A stretch of DNA of 64,000 nucleotides from Homarus americanus (Eukaryota > Arthropoda > Malacostraca > Decapoda > Nephropidae). Below, one piece after another: positions 12,001 to 23,606 of this stretch; within the stretch, counting starts at the first letter, position 1, and every line of letters starts with the position of its first letter. The stretch lies in NCBI RefSeq assembly GCF_018991925.1, contig NW_024737042.1, positions 19,778,795-19,842,794 on the forward strand. Reading direction: 5' to 3'. Under the pieces are notes generated by a model that was not told the DNA's origin, did not search any database, and saw only the letters and a list, made by a program, of their open reading frames with translations. Made by a program: the position numbers and the translations under genes.

Positions 12001-12279
12001 GAAGAGAGGAAGACTATGTTAATCTACACCACGAAGATGCCACAAAACCATCTTTTTGAAGTGAGACAGATTGTAAGAGGATGGGAACACAGAAGAAGGC
12101 AGAGCATTCCACAGTTTGGCTGTGTGAGGAAAGAAGGATATACTGTAACGTGTTATTTATCGTCAGTGCATACGTGTCTGTCTTAAAGAACAGTTAGGGG
12201 GAAATGTCCAAAAGTCTGACACAACTTTGAGGTAGTTACATAGAATCGTGAGATAGTCTGATAAAAGTCTAAGGCAGTG

Positions 12280-12309
12280 AGATATGTGTGTGTGTTTGTG
12301 TGTGTGTGC
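12280..12309. repeat. (GT)n microsatellite
   Basis: Short TG repeat directly before the 5' truncation point of LINE C. Confidence 0.9.
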
Positions 12310-12311
12310 AT

Positions 12312-15102
12312 GGCTCAGACCACTGCTACACTGATCATCGGCTCGTCAGAGCCAAGCTCTCACTTCACATCGCCCCAAAACGGCGAAGACAGCAAGCCTA
12401 CAGAAGAGGTTTCAACACTAAGCGTCTGCAGGATCCAGCGGTAGCAGATGTTTTCAGAGTGCAGCTCGAACATGGGCTGATAAACAACCCAACAACAAAC
12501 AACGCAAATCCCAGTGCCGAATGGGATATTCTCGACAACAGTCATAACAAAAACCCGCAGAGAGACCCGCGGCCAGATCGAAATAATACACCAGGACTGG
12601 TTTGATGATAATGACCCGGCAATCAATGTACTCATTGATGAAAGCGGCTCAGCGTAAACTTCTCAATCTAAAGAACGACTGGTTTAAAAATAAAGCAAGT
12701 GAAACACAAAAATTTGCAGATCAGCACAAGATGCGCGAATTTTTCAATTCCACTAATATTTTTTTATGGACCAATCACTCGTGGCGCAGCCCCATCCGCT
12801 CATCCGATGGTAACTCCATAATTCAAGATGACAAAGGCCTCCTTCAGCGATGGAAAGAGCACTATCATTCACTGCTCAACCGAAACACCGCTGTCGATGT
12901 CAAGACTACCCAGTAGGTCCTTCAGCATCCAGAGTTGACCCACCTCTGATATCCTCCATCCCTGGATGAGGTAGCTACTGCCATCAAATAGATGAAAAAT
13001 AACAAAGTCTCAGGACCTGATGGAATCCCAGCCGAGGTGTATAAAGCTGGAGGACCTCTGTTTACCAGCCGTCTCCACACTCTCCTGGAGAATATATGGG
13101 AAAAGGACAAAATCTCCCAAGCTCCTGAAGACGCCTCCATCGTCAATATTTATAAGAACAAGGGAGACCTGTCAGACTGTGGCAACTACCGCAGGATCTC
13201 GCTGCTGTCCGAAGCTGGCAAGATTGTCGCCAGTGTCCTCCTAAACAGACTTCTTTCTAAGGCAGAAAACTTCCTCCCAGAATCTCAATGTGCTTTAGGC
13301 CATTACGTGGCACCACTGACATGATCTTTGAATTCCGCTAGATACAGGAAAAGTGCAGAAAACAGCGTCATGACCTGAACATGGCTTTCATCGACCTAAC
13401 CAAGGCCTTCGATTCGGTCAACAAGGAAGCCCTCTGGTGGACCCTCAGCCGTTTTGGCTGCCCACCAAAATTCATTGCCAATGTGAGGCAACTTCACGAT
13501 GGTATGAACCGCAGTGTCCTGCACAATGGCATCCAGTCTGAGCTCTTCCCCATCCAAATGGGGGTTAAACAAAGTTGTGTACTGGCACCAACTCTCTTTT
13601 CCATTTTGTTGGCATCCTTCCTTACTCGTGCCAGTGCCAATTTAGCTGACGGGGTGATCGAGTACCAGATGAAGGGTCTTTTCAACATAAGACGACTGTA
13701 TCAGCCCCTTTAGTCTTTATATAAATGTCAGGGCAGTACATTGTCTTTATGTAATCATATCACCCCCTGTAACTTTCCACTGGCTATGAGGTGACATGAG
13801 CATATCAAGTGATGGGCAGGTTCCTCGAGGCGCGGCTTAGTTACTGTTAAAGTCAGCAATTAAAGGCCAGCGCCTGGGGCAGAGTCACTCAACCCCTCAC
13901 ACCGAACGGACGTATTTAGCAAGTCTATTTACATAGCCTCCGTCCTTACCTTAACACTTATAGTTACAGTGATAAGGTACGGTGATCTACACTTGGAACT
14001 GTACCCTAGATAGCTCTGAATAAATGGATAACAGAAAATTGGCTTTTGCTACTAAAACCCTATCTAATATAAATGTTCCGGCTTCATTAACCTAGACAAA
14101 ATCAGCAGTAAACCAGCCTAGAACAAGACTCCAGGCAAGAAAAAAGGTGTCGGCAGCTTCCATTACTGAGTTTCAGTATGCAGACGACCTCACCCTTATT
14201 GCTTACACTGAACACGACCTACTGTACAGGAGACCCTGAACACCTATGCAGATGCGTATGCACACTTCGGCCTTGAGGTGAATGTATGGAAGACTCAGAT
14301 TCTCTTTCAACCTGCTCCTGGTTCAGACACACCTCCACCATCCATCCAGCTTAAAGGTACTACCCTCTCTAATATTACCCACTTTCGGTATCCCGGCTCC
14401 CACCTGCCAAACTGCCGCGGACATTGATGAATAGATTCAGCATTGGATCAGATGTGCATCTCAAGCCTTTGGCAGACTCCGAAGCCGTGTCTTCAGCTGT
14501 AGAGAGTTGAAATTATCGACAAAGTTACATGTTTATCGAGCAGTGGTCCTCCCCACCGTGCTATATGGCAGTGAGACATAGGTCTCATACAGGAGGCACC
14601 TCAAGGCACTTGAAAATTTTCACCAACGTAGTCTACGTTTCATTCTCCGAGTTCGCTGGGAACCCAAGAGAACAAATGCCAGTATTCTTGCTGATACCAA
14701 CTGTAGGAGCTTCGAGACTACCATTATCCCTGAACAACTACGCTGGACTGGCCATGTTACCCGCATGGACGACAGTAGACTGCCAAAGGAGCTACTTTAC
14801 AGTCACCCAACGAATAGTAAACATATAAGGATAGTCTAAAAACAAACCTGAAAGCGTGCCAAATCGACCCTCACCTGTGAGTCGATTACTCCACATCGTA
14901 ACTCTTGGAGGAGCACCACACGTGAAGGTGTCAATACTTTCGAGTTAGCCCGACTGCAAACCGAGGCAGAAGAACGCCACCGCCGGAAAAACGCTGCCAC
15001 CGCCCCTCCCGCACTCGATGTAGCCATCCACATGTGCATCTCATGTGAACGACTCTGCCGTTCCCGTATCGGCCTCTTTAGTCACCTCAAAATTTACCAA
15101 TG
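12312..15102 (+). pseudogene. LINE C ORF2: end of endonuclease, RT, C-terminal Cys/His motif; many lesions
   Basis: Blocks in order: the SDH-TDHRLVR end of EN; a linker with QRWKEHYHSLLNR; RT KNNKVSGPDGIPAEV, NYRRISLLSEAGKI, MAFIDLTKAFDSVN (motif A), GCPPKFI, MGVKQSCVLAPTLFS (motif B); then after the inserted segment FQYADDLTLIAYTEHD (motif C, about 14173). The C-terminal part reads GHVTRMDDSRLPKELLYS and AEERHRRKNAAT. The end has CISCERLCRSRIGLFSHL, a zinc-finger-like motif. There are frameshifts near 12605, 12920, 13310 and 14400 and several stops (for example before MKNNKVSG and after FEFR). Old, inactive copy. Confidence 0.82.
13697..14125. mobile_element. Possible solo LTR inserted in LINE C RT
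   Basis: LINE coding stops after FNIRRL and resumes at QARKKVSAASITEF, with 429-435 foreign bases between. The insert can be bounded as TGTATCAG...CCTAGAACA (TG...CA). It has TATATAA near 13718 and AATAAA at 14019, in LTR-like order. No clean target duplication is visible (AAGAC lies near both edges but is not flush), so another class of insertion remains possible. Confidence 0.4.
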
Positions 15103-15190
15103 AAGGTGACATCCCTAATAACTCAGATCATTGTATCATAGCTGGATGATCGTCATACTCGATTCCGAGTGACAGCAAAGTAGTAGTAGT

Positions 15191-15271
15191 AGTGTGTGTG
15201 TGGTTGTGTGTGTGTGTGGCTGTGTGTGTGTGTGTGTGTGGTTGTGTGTGTGTGTGTGTGTGTGTGTGTGC
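15191..15271. repeat. (GT)n microsatellite, interrupted
   Basis: TG dinucleotides with GTGG interruptions, directly after the (TAG)n tail of LINE C. Confidence 0.95.
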
Positions 15272-17752
15272 CACTAGTGAGGAAAAAATAATCACTTCCA
15301 TCTTAAACCTTTTACAGTTCCTTGGTCATGAAGTTCAATTGGAATTCTGGGGAAGACTGTCATGATTAAAACAGGTACTTAAAAAAAACACATCCAACTC
15401 AGCTCTGTGAATCCTTTAATTTGAGGCTTTCTGTGACTATGACGGCCATAGTGAAACAATGATGTCATAAAAGCCTCTGAATTTTCCTCATTTCAGTCGC
15501 ATTTGCACTTAAAAAATGATTGAGTATTCGTTAGGTAGAGTATTACAATTTATCTAGGGTTTCCGTTTTGGGATACAAGAGATAGGAAAAGACCCAGATA
15601 GAATACATGTATATCTTGCCTTATGGGTATATAAATCTAAGGAGATATAGACCACTCATTGGGTTAAGAATTCTCAAGATAGAAGGCTGTGGAAGTATAC
15701 TGTATGTGACAATCCTTCATCCAGTCGTAGTTTAAAACAACCTGATGATGATCATCATCATCATTATCATCATCATAATTACCATTATGATAATGATGAT
15801 CATCTTCATGATCATGGTACGTAATACCAATGATCCTAATTTAGGTATGAGTATATAGAAACAGCGGGGACAGTTATTCAAAAGCAATGACAAAATTTTC
15901 ACTAATAAAATTTCACTCACAGTCCAGCTTTTTGTTTTCGAGTGTCAGAATAACTGTCCAGCTCACCTGTAATAAATTGGACATGTTTCGCCCTCAATAG
16001 CCATACGGAACGGCTTATGAAAAGGAAAAAAGGAAATAAAAACTATGGCTTGAAAACACTACAGGGCAGTTCAAAAAATCTACAACAGGCTCGGGATGAC
16101 GAAAACTTTTATGGCTCATTTTTCAGGGATTCTTTTTTTTTTAACTTTTTAAGTGACTGGTGTGCAAGGTTTCATTACTTCGAGACGCCAAGCACCCGAA
16201 GGAGGTGGCCCTGGTGACGGAGGGACAAGAGGTCGTTGTTGTTCTCATCCCAATATTGTTATATCTAGCCCTCTGATGTTAACATTTGGACCTCGTCGAG
16301 TAAAGTGTTTATGTTCTGAAATGGTGCCCTCATTTTTTTTAATTTAGTTTTTAGTTTTTTTTGGGGGATTTCGATTAAATTTGAGCCTGGAGACAAAGAT
16401 ACAGAGAGAAGGAGAGGGGCGGAGGGAAGAGATTGAGAGAAAGAGAGATTTAGAGATCCAGAAACAGGCAGAGAATTCCAGAGAGGAGAGAGAGATAGGG
16501 ATCGAGAAAGGGGGTACAGAGATACAGAGGGATGGATAAATAAATACAGTGACAGAGAATATGAGATAGAAAAATGAAGGACAGAGAGAGAGGTTCCATG
16601 ATGGAAGTGATCACAAACAACACTCAGTATACTGTCTTTTTTCTTTTTTCCTACCAGCGCCTCGACGAGAGAAGTGCGTTGAAGAAGCCGCGCCTAACTA
16701 GCCGTCGGGATGCGGGAATCTGAGAAGGTTGAGGCCAGAGACTATTGAAAAACTTTGAGACTCTGGTCCTTAAGTCAACAGTGTCTGACTACCTCTCTCT
16801 CTCTCTGATACACCACCCATGTGCCACTTCAGGCTGCCAATGGGTTACTCCAGGTTGCCCTCCTTAACTGAATCTTTAGACATACCCCATGACTGACTTA
16901 ACACCAGGCTTTCCGGATCAGGAGGATCCTGACTGACTCTCATACCGAATGAAACCCTCCCCTATGTCCACCCCTCTCAATCCTCCTTTACCTACCCCAT
17001 AAACATCTGCACACCCTTTTACATCGCACTCCCTTCCACACACACACACACGCACACACACATCCCACCCACCACTCCCTTTCACACACCCACACACCCT
17101 TCTCCTCTTCGTCTCGCCCATCCAAGCTCGTTCTTTCCGACAATCTATCTAACCTACTGTATACCCCCTCCTACCCTTATCCTATCCAATCATATGCTCC
17201 CCCCTCCCACAATCTCTCTCACCCATACTCCTTCGCTCTCACACTCTCACCTACCCACTTACACTTACACTTACTCCACATCCTAGCGACCTCTGACCCT
17301 TTCTTCTCCCTCCCCTCCCCCAGTCACAGCTGCACCACATAGCTAAACCAATATCGCTGAAACCCGATATACTGCATAGATATTGTAATCCAAATGTAGA
17401 CGTGAGATATAAACTCGAACAATAAACTCGAAATGGGTGGAATTAATAATAATATATTAACGCGCGCGGCACTGCATTTACGCTCAAGAATGGAATAATA
17501 TGCCTGGCTGCCTCCTCACGCCTCAACAGTTACGTCCAGAAAATAATCCTGTTTTTCATCTACATATCATGGGTTAATATGTAACTTTCCTTAAATTAAT
17601 TCCACCATTCTCTCTGAGAGAGTTGATGCATAAACCATCTGATATGTACAACAGACCATTAATCCGTTCACATTCTCTGATTAAAGATGTTTGATATGTT
17701 TGATGATGTTAGTTGCAGTATTATTGTTTTCTGTAAGTCAAATAGCACTTAA
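15272..17752. other. Intergenic DNA, no gene recognised
   Basis: Includes an ATC/GAT-rich self-complementary stretch at 15743-15815, a purine-rich tract (GAGA, AGAGAG) at 16380-16600 and a C-rich, pyrimidine-rich tract at 16930-17330. No element termini or coding motifs seen. Confidence 0.55.
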
Positions 17753-18644
17753 TAAGAACATAAGAACATAAGAAAATAAGGAGTCTGCAATAGGCCGGTT
17801 GGCCTGTGCATGGCAGTTCCTGTCGAGAGTTACTACCACTCTCTATCATCCGTGAATCTATCTAGCCTCCTTTTGAAACTTTCCAGAGTTCCCGCACTTA
17901 CTACAAAGCTGCTAAGCTTGTACCACTCGTCCACCACCCTATTTGTGAACCAGTTTCTTCCTATCTCCCTCCTAAACCTAAACTTATCCAACTTGAATCC
18001 GTTGCTCCGAGTCCTATCCTGCTCGGATATTATAAGAACTTTATCTATATTCCCTTTATTGATTCCTTTCACCCACTTAAATACTTCTATCATATCTCCC
18101 CGCACTCTTCGTCTTTCTAGGGAATGCAAGTTAAGTTTCTTTAACCTATCCTGACATGGAAGGTTTCTGTCCCGGAATCATTTTTGTCATTCTTCGCTGC
18201 ACCGACTCTAGTGAATTTATATCCATTCTATAATAAGGGCACCAGAACTGAACCGTATAATCGAGGTGCGGCCTGACTAGCGCAAGATATAGTTGCAATA
18301 AGACCTCTGCACTCTTGTTACTTATACTTCTAGATATAAAACCCAATACCCTGTTTGCCTTATTTCGAACATTAACGCACTGTTTTCTAGGCCGTAGGTC
18401 CGGGCTTACAAGTACCCCTAGGTCTCTTTCACAAGTCGACTTCTCTAGGTTGATGTTGTTAAGGCTGTATACATTATAAGTATTTGTTCTTCCAATATTA
18501 AGTACGCTGCACTTGCTGGTGTTGAATTTCATTTGCCATTTTTTAGACCACCCCTGCAGTTTATTTAGATCCTCCTGTAATGCATTTGCATCCTGCCCTG
18601 AATTAATTTGCCGCCGTATTTTGGTGTCATCCGCAAACTTGCGG
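17753..18644 (-). mobile_element. CR1-like LINE, family B copy 2 (5'-truncated)
   Basis: Closely matches 6311-7200 including the 3' UTR. The tail here is a clear ACATAAGAACATAAGAA (plus-strand reading). It is truncated within the RT just upstream of the FADD region (near 18644). Confidence 0.88.
17833..18532 (-). pseudogene. LINE family B ORF2 C-terminal part
   Basis: Reads MKFNTSKCSVLNIGRTN, CERDLGVLVSPDLRPRKQC, LVRPHLDY and RRMTKMIPG, then after a small deletion near 18167 SLERRRVRGDMIEVFKW and NWFTNRVVDEW to the stop. Relative to copy 1 it keeps the NVYSLNNINLEKS join intact, which locates copy 1's frameshift. Confidence 0.85.
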
Positions 18645-18807
18645 ATCGTATCCTCTCCTTAAAACACTAAACTTGCTTCTTTCATAAATCGACCTTCAGT
18701 GTCGCCTTAGATATGTTACTAAAGCAATTTACCATTGTACCCTCAAGTCCTAAAGTAGATGACTTAATCCCCTAAGAACAATGTCGCTCTGCTCTGGGGA
18801 ATAGATT

Positions 18808-19080
18808 ATATAATATACTATAGGAAAAGGCGTGTGTCTGTCTGTCTGTCTGTTTGTGTGTGTCTGTTCCGGGCAGCCGAAACAGCACAATCGTTTTCAT
18901 CAAACTTGGTGGAAAAATCGCAAAAAAAATCGTAGAGTGGAACAAACCTGGTCCCATATCGATGGTTTCTTTAGGAAGCCATTAATTAACCATTTCATTT
19001 ATGCTGGAAAAAGATGCAAGTCTACGGACTTGGCGCTCACCCTCATTCGCTGTACACAGTCAGCCCACGATTGCAGTTGT
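18808..19080 (+). repeat. Interspersed repeat R, copy 1
   Basis: About 270 bp, including ACTATAGGAAAAG, a TGTC-rich run, GGGCAGCCGAAACAGCAC, CATCAAACTTGGTGG and GATGGTTTCTTTAGGAAGCC. A second copy in the same orientation lies at 30645-30880. The two copies bracket the 21-bp minisatellite region. Element class unknown. Confidence 0.7.
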
Positions 19081-19692
19081 CATACGGCTCCCTCCTCCTC
19101 CCCCCATTTTTTTTCTTAGCCTACTTTTTTTTTAATGTTGTTTGGATTAGTAAAGGAAGGAAGATGAGTAAATAGAAGAATAAAGAAGGGGAAACAGAAA
19201 ATAGTTAGAAATAACAGGTGAGGGGGAGCTGAGTTTCATCATGCGTCTGGATGCGCAGTTTAAACATTATCAGACCATTTTCGGACCTTACAGCTACAAT
19301 GTGCACAGTATACTTATTCCTGTGGCTGACTGTACATGGAAATGAAAAGAGAGAAAAAGATAATAACAGGAATGCATGGAGAAGATAGGAAGGGAGAAGA
19401 GAAGGAGAAGAAGAGAGACTGAAGCATTATTATCCTTAAGAAGCGAGGAAAGGAGATGGGAGAGAGGGATAGTGAGAGGTGGAGGTATGAATGGAGGGAT
19501 GGAAGGACAGAATAAGAATGGTATAGAAGGATAGTTGAGGAGGAGACTAGAGAAGGAGACAAAGGAAGGACAGCGATAAGTAAAACAAAAATCAGAACAA
19601 GTATTTGGATGATAACATGTAGAAATTAGTCGGTTAAATGTAGGTAAAAAGAGTAAGAATAATGAGATAAAACATAAAGAAGAAAGAGACAC
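19081..19692. other. Purine-rich intergenic DNA
   Basis: GGAAGG/GAGAAG-rich plus strand at 19330-19570. Open minus-strand frames are Ser/Phe/Leu-rich low complexity and not considered genes. Confidence 0.6.
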
Positions 19693-20969
19693 TTATTATA
19701 ACACCCACGACCATGATTATAACAACCACGACCATGACTATAACACCTACGACCATGATTATAACACCTACGACCATGATTATAACAACCACGACCATGA
19801 TTATAACAACCACGTCTACGATTATAACAACCACGACCATGATTATAACAACCACGACTATGATTGAAACAACCACGACCATGATTATAACAACCACGAC
19901 CATGATTATAACAACCACGACTATGATTATAACAACCACGTCTACGATTATAACAACCGACTAACCCGACCATGAATATAACAGCACGACTATGATTGAA
20001 ACAACCACGACCATGATTATATAACCCGACCTGATTATGATAACCACGACTATGATTATAACAACCACGTCACCGATTATAACAACCACGACCAACCGAC
20101 CGCCAGTTATAACTTAGCGACTGTAGTTGGAAACAACCACGACCATGATTATAACAACCACGACCATGATTGCCAAACGCCACGACTATGATTATAACAA
20201 CCGGCTATAGTTAAAACAACCACTACCGCCAGTTATAACACCCGACCATGATTACTGGCCGACCATAGTTATATAGCCACAGCCATGGCTATAACACCTA
20301 CGACCATGATTATAACACCTGCGACCATGATTATAACAATAAAGCCATGATTATAACAACCACGTCTACGATTATAACAACCGACCGCAGTTATAGCCAT
20401 TATGATTGAAACAACACGACCATGATTATAACAACCGACCATGATTAATAGCAACCACGACTATGATTACTGTAAATACTACGATTATAACAACCACGAC
20501 CATGATTATAACAACCACGACTATGATTAAAACAACCACGACCATGATTATAACAACCACGACCATGATTATAACAACCACGACTATGATTATAACAACC
20601 ACGTCTACGATTATAACAACCACGACCATGATTATAACAACCACGACTATGATTAAAACAACCACGACCATGATTATAACAACCACGACCATGATTATGA
20701 TAACCACGACTATGATTATAACATACGACTATGATTAAAAATAACCACTACCGCGGTTATACTTTTTGACCATGATTATAACAGCGACCATGATTATAAC
20801 ATCTACGACCATGATTATAACAACCACGACCATGATTATAACAACCGACCGCCCAGTTATAACATCTCTACGGCCGCCGTTATAACAACCGACCATGAAT
20901 TATAACGCCGACCATGATTACATAACATCTCGACCATGATTATAACAACCGACCATGATTATAGCCACG
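19693..20969. repeat. 21-bp minisatellite, block A
   Basis: Tandem copies of a 21-bp unit (core ATAACAACCACGACCAT). Regular at 19693-19960 and 20480-20735, but peppered with small losses and substitutions at 19960-20470 and 20735-20969. It continues as block B (21875) and block C (27251) beyond two inserted elements. Confidence 0.97.
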
Positions 20970-21140
20970 ACCATGTAATGTGACAAAATCTCACATGAAG
21001 AGGTAAGTTAGGAGCTTATAGTAGTAGAGTATTATAGCGAGAGGAAATGGTAGCGTGTCTCGAGGGTGTGATGTCAACACTGTATATTAACACAGGCACA
21101 GTACAAGTGTAGTATATAAAACACCAATGCGTGTTACAGC

Positions 21141-21146
21141 TTTATT
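21141..21146 (-). promoter_or_regulatory. Putative polyadenylation signal of element L
   Basis: AATAAA on the minus strand, about 330 bp downstream of the TATA-like box in the same element. Confidence 0.4.
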
Positions 21147-21470
21147 TTACTAGTTCAATAGGGGGGATTAATAGGGGGGTTCGTACACAATTTATGATAG
21201 ACTATGGTATTCTCGTATAACCTAACCTCACAACTAGAATGGGCACTTCACTAAGTCGATCGTTGGGGAGGTTCGGGATCACTGCACTTCCACAGACTAC
21301 ACAGCCAGCACTTACTGTTACACGTGGAGTTGACAGCACTTTGTCGATGGACCCGGGCTGAGACTTCGTTACACTTAATGGCGGTCTTCTCTCGAGCGGG
21401 ACTCGGGGACCTGGTAGCTGGCCCTTCCTGGTTACAGACACTCTCTCGAGCGTGAGAGGAGCTCCAGCCC

Positions 21471-21480
21471 CTATATATTG
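21471..21480 (-). promoter_or_regulatory. TATA-like box of element L
   Basis: CCAATATATAG on the minus strand. The same CCAATATATAGG core is conserved in element R at 22792-22803, while the surrounding U3 has diverged. Confidence 0.5.
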
Positions 21481-21874
21481 GTCGGGCCGGGGGGTGACCT
21501 CTCCTACTGAACTGGGTGTGTCTTGACCGGGTTGTTGGGTTAACAGGAGTGCTGGCTAATTAGCGGGTCCTTGAATTACTAAGGTCATGACGCCGGGTAG
21601 AGCTGATCGGGTGGTGGTGAGAATTCTGGTTCCCTAGTGTCAGGTCTGGACGGCTGTGTGCAGGTGTCGTCCTGCCCAGGTGTCTTGGTCAGGTGCGGTT
21701 GTAGGTCACCCTGCTAACTCAAGTCATTAGCGGACGAGGTCAAGTCCCTAGGGTCGACCTGAGGTGTGTCAACCTGGGATGTGGTGGTACCACGAGGTCT
21801 GTAGTGTGCTTGCTGTTACATGCGACATAATTCTGGGCTGTAAGCTTTGGTCTGACAAACAATCATTACAACCA

Positions 21875-22283
21875 TGATTATAACAATCACGACCATGATT
21901 ATAGCAACCACGACCATGATTATAACAAACACGACCATGATTAAAACAACCACGACTATGATTATAACCACCACGACTATGATTATAACAACCACGACTA
22001 TGATTATAACAACCACGACAATGATTATAACAACCACGACAATGATTATAACAACCACGACTATGATTATAATAACCGCGACCAACCTCGACCATGATTA
22101 TAACAACCAGGACTATGATTATAACAACCACGACCATGTTTATAACAACCACGACTATGATTCTAACAAAAACGACCATGATTATAACAACCACGACAAT
22201 GATTATAACAAAAACGACCATGATTATAACAACCACGACTATGATTATAACAACCACGACTATGATTATAACAACGACGACCA
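21875..22283. repeat. 21-bp minisatellite, block B
   Basis: Same unit and orientation as block A. It is the array segment left between the two LTR-like insertions, and both neighbouring insertions point their 5' ends toward it. Confidence 0.97.
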
Positions 22284-22304
22284 TGTGTAGTGATGGGTTG
22301 TCAG

Positions 22305-22760
22305 ACCACAGCTTACATCTCAGAAACAGTCCAGACCTGACCCGACATTAGGGGGGTCAAGTGTAAGGGTAACCCTCGCGGCTTCTCAAGGGTGTTACAA
22401 ATCAACCATCTCCCCTCCACATGCCACACGGCCCCAACAAACATGTAAGAGACACACAGTCAGAAGGAGCCACCTGCCGACCCTCCCCCAATTTACACAA
22501 TAACCTACAGTACATCTCAGACAAGGCCCAGACCTGACGTCACACTAGCCAGGTCAAATGTAACCCTCGCAGCCCAAGTCAAGGGGCCACAAATCAACCA
22601 GAGCCTCTCATGTCACACGGCCCCACCAACGATGTTAACAGGCAAGCATTCATCTGAAGATTTCTCCAGAATATACAACAACTTATAGTCTCAGATAAAG
22701 TCCAGACCTGACCCTACATTAGCGAGGTCAAATGTAAGGAGACCCTTCGCCGCCCCCCCC
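22305..22760 (+). repeat. Three tandem copies of a 174-197 bp subrepeat
   Basis: The CCAGACCTGA block recurs at 22331, 22528 and 22702, followed each time by an AGGTCAAATGTAA-like block, a CCCTCGCAGCC-like block and, in the first two, a CACACGGCCCCA block. They lie upstream of the TATA-like box, like U3 enhancer repeats. Confidence 0.75.
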
Positions 22761-22791
22761 CCCTGATCAGCTCAACCTGACGGCTGGTCTC

Positions 22792-22803
22792 CCAATATAT
22801 AGG
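22792..22803 (+). promoter_or_regulatory. TATA-like box of element R
   Basis: CCAATATATAGG, matching the box in element L. Confidence 0.45.
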
Positions 22804-22826
22804 ACGTTCTAGTCCTCCCTCACGAG

Positions 22827-23606
22827 GAAAAAGGAACAAGACAGGAAGGATACGACATACGTCGAAATAGCCAAGAGAGCGGTCCAAGAGGCTCACAGGC
22901 CAGAATCCACTATATTAAACTTAAATGAACCAATACATGACAAGGTAATGATTAGCATGATCCATGCACATCTGCACAATATCATTGCACCCGGATTATA
23001 CAATGAGGAGTTAAGGAAAATGTTTAAATTGAATTCCTACCAGAGATGATATTCCCAGAGAATCCAGAATCCGAAAAACTATTTCAGGCAACATACTCAA
23101 GCGAACTGAGAGAAAGACTACAGCTAGACAAACAAAGGTTTGAGCAAGGAGCAACAGCTGATACACAAGGAACACAAGCGACTGATAGAGATCCCAGACA
23201 AATGACTAGAAGTGACAAAGAGAAGATAGAAATAACAAAAGGACAGACTACAAGACAAAGGATAAGGAGGAGAGAAGATAAGATGGAGATTTATCACAAT
23301 ATACAACCTGAATCTGCTGAAGATATTGGATTAAAAGTTATCACTACAACAAAACATGGAATCCCAACATCGAGACCAACAGGAGGGACAATAGCAAAAA
23401 ACTGTGAAGGAGGGATATACAAGTGGACATATCAAGAAAAATCCCTAAGTGAAGATTACGTCTGGACACTAATCACTATGGACAAACTAAAGATTACGAC
23501 CAATGACTTTAAAACAGTAGACCCGTCAGAGTTTAGAAGAGTCAGAAGCGGGAAACAGGACGATAGGTCTCCACTCCAACTGCCACAATCCATGTATAAG
23601 AAATAA
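22827..23606 (+). pseudogene. LINE D ORF1, 5'-truncated, one frameshift
   Basis: Open without a start codon from 22827 (KEQDRKDTTYVEIAKRAV) to about 23045 (ELRKMFKLNSYQR). A second frame, about 187 codons from 23046, carries the rest (FPENPESEKLFQATYSSEL ... MYKK). Highly charged (RQRIRRRED, KIEITKG), consistent with a nucleic-acid-binding gag-like ORF1. I see no CCHC knuckle in the surviving part. The stop TAA (23604-23606) overlaps the ORF2 ATG by one base (TAATG), an arrangement used for termination-reinitiation in some LINEs. Confidence 0.65.

Larger units (their letters stand above)
12310..15197 (+). mobile_element. Non-LTR retrotransposon (LINE C), 5'-truncated and interrupted
   Basis: Starts within the end of the endonuclease domain (HGSDHCYTDHRLVRAKLSL), continues through RT and a C-terminal zinc-finger-like segment, and ends in a short (TAG)n run at 15180-15195, taken as the 3' tail. 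It is a different family from A, B and D. I do not assign a clade. A 429-bp insertion at 13697-14125 splits the RT. Confidence 0.8.
20974..21870 (-). mobile_element. Solo-LTR-like element L inserted in the minisatellite
   Basis: 897 bp bounded TGTAATG...CATTACA with the 4-bp direct repeat ACCA on both sides (20970-20973 and 21871-21874); removing it restores the minisatellite unit. On the minus strand it carries CCAATATATAGG (TATA box) and, further along, AATAAA, the order of U3-R in an LTR. Its two halves match, in reverse, 22286-22826 and 26782-27250. No coding region. Confidence 0.7.
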
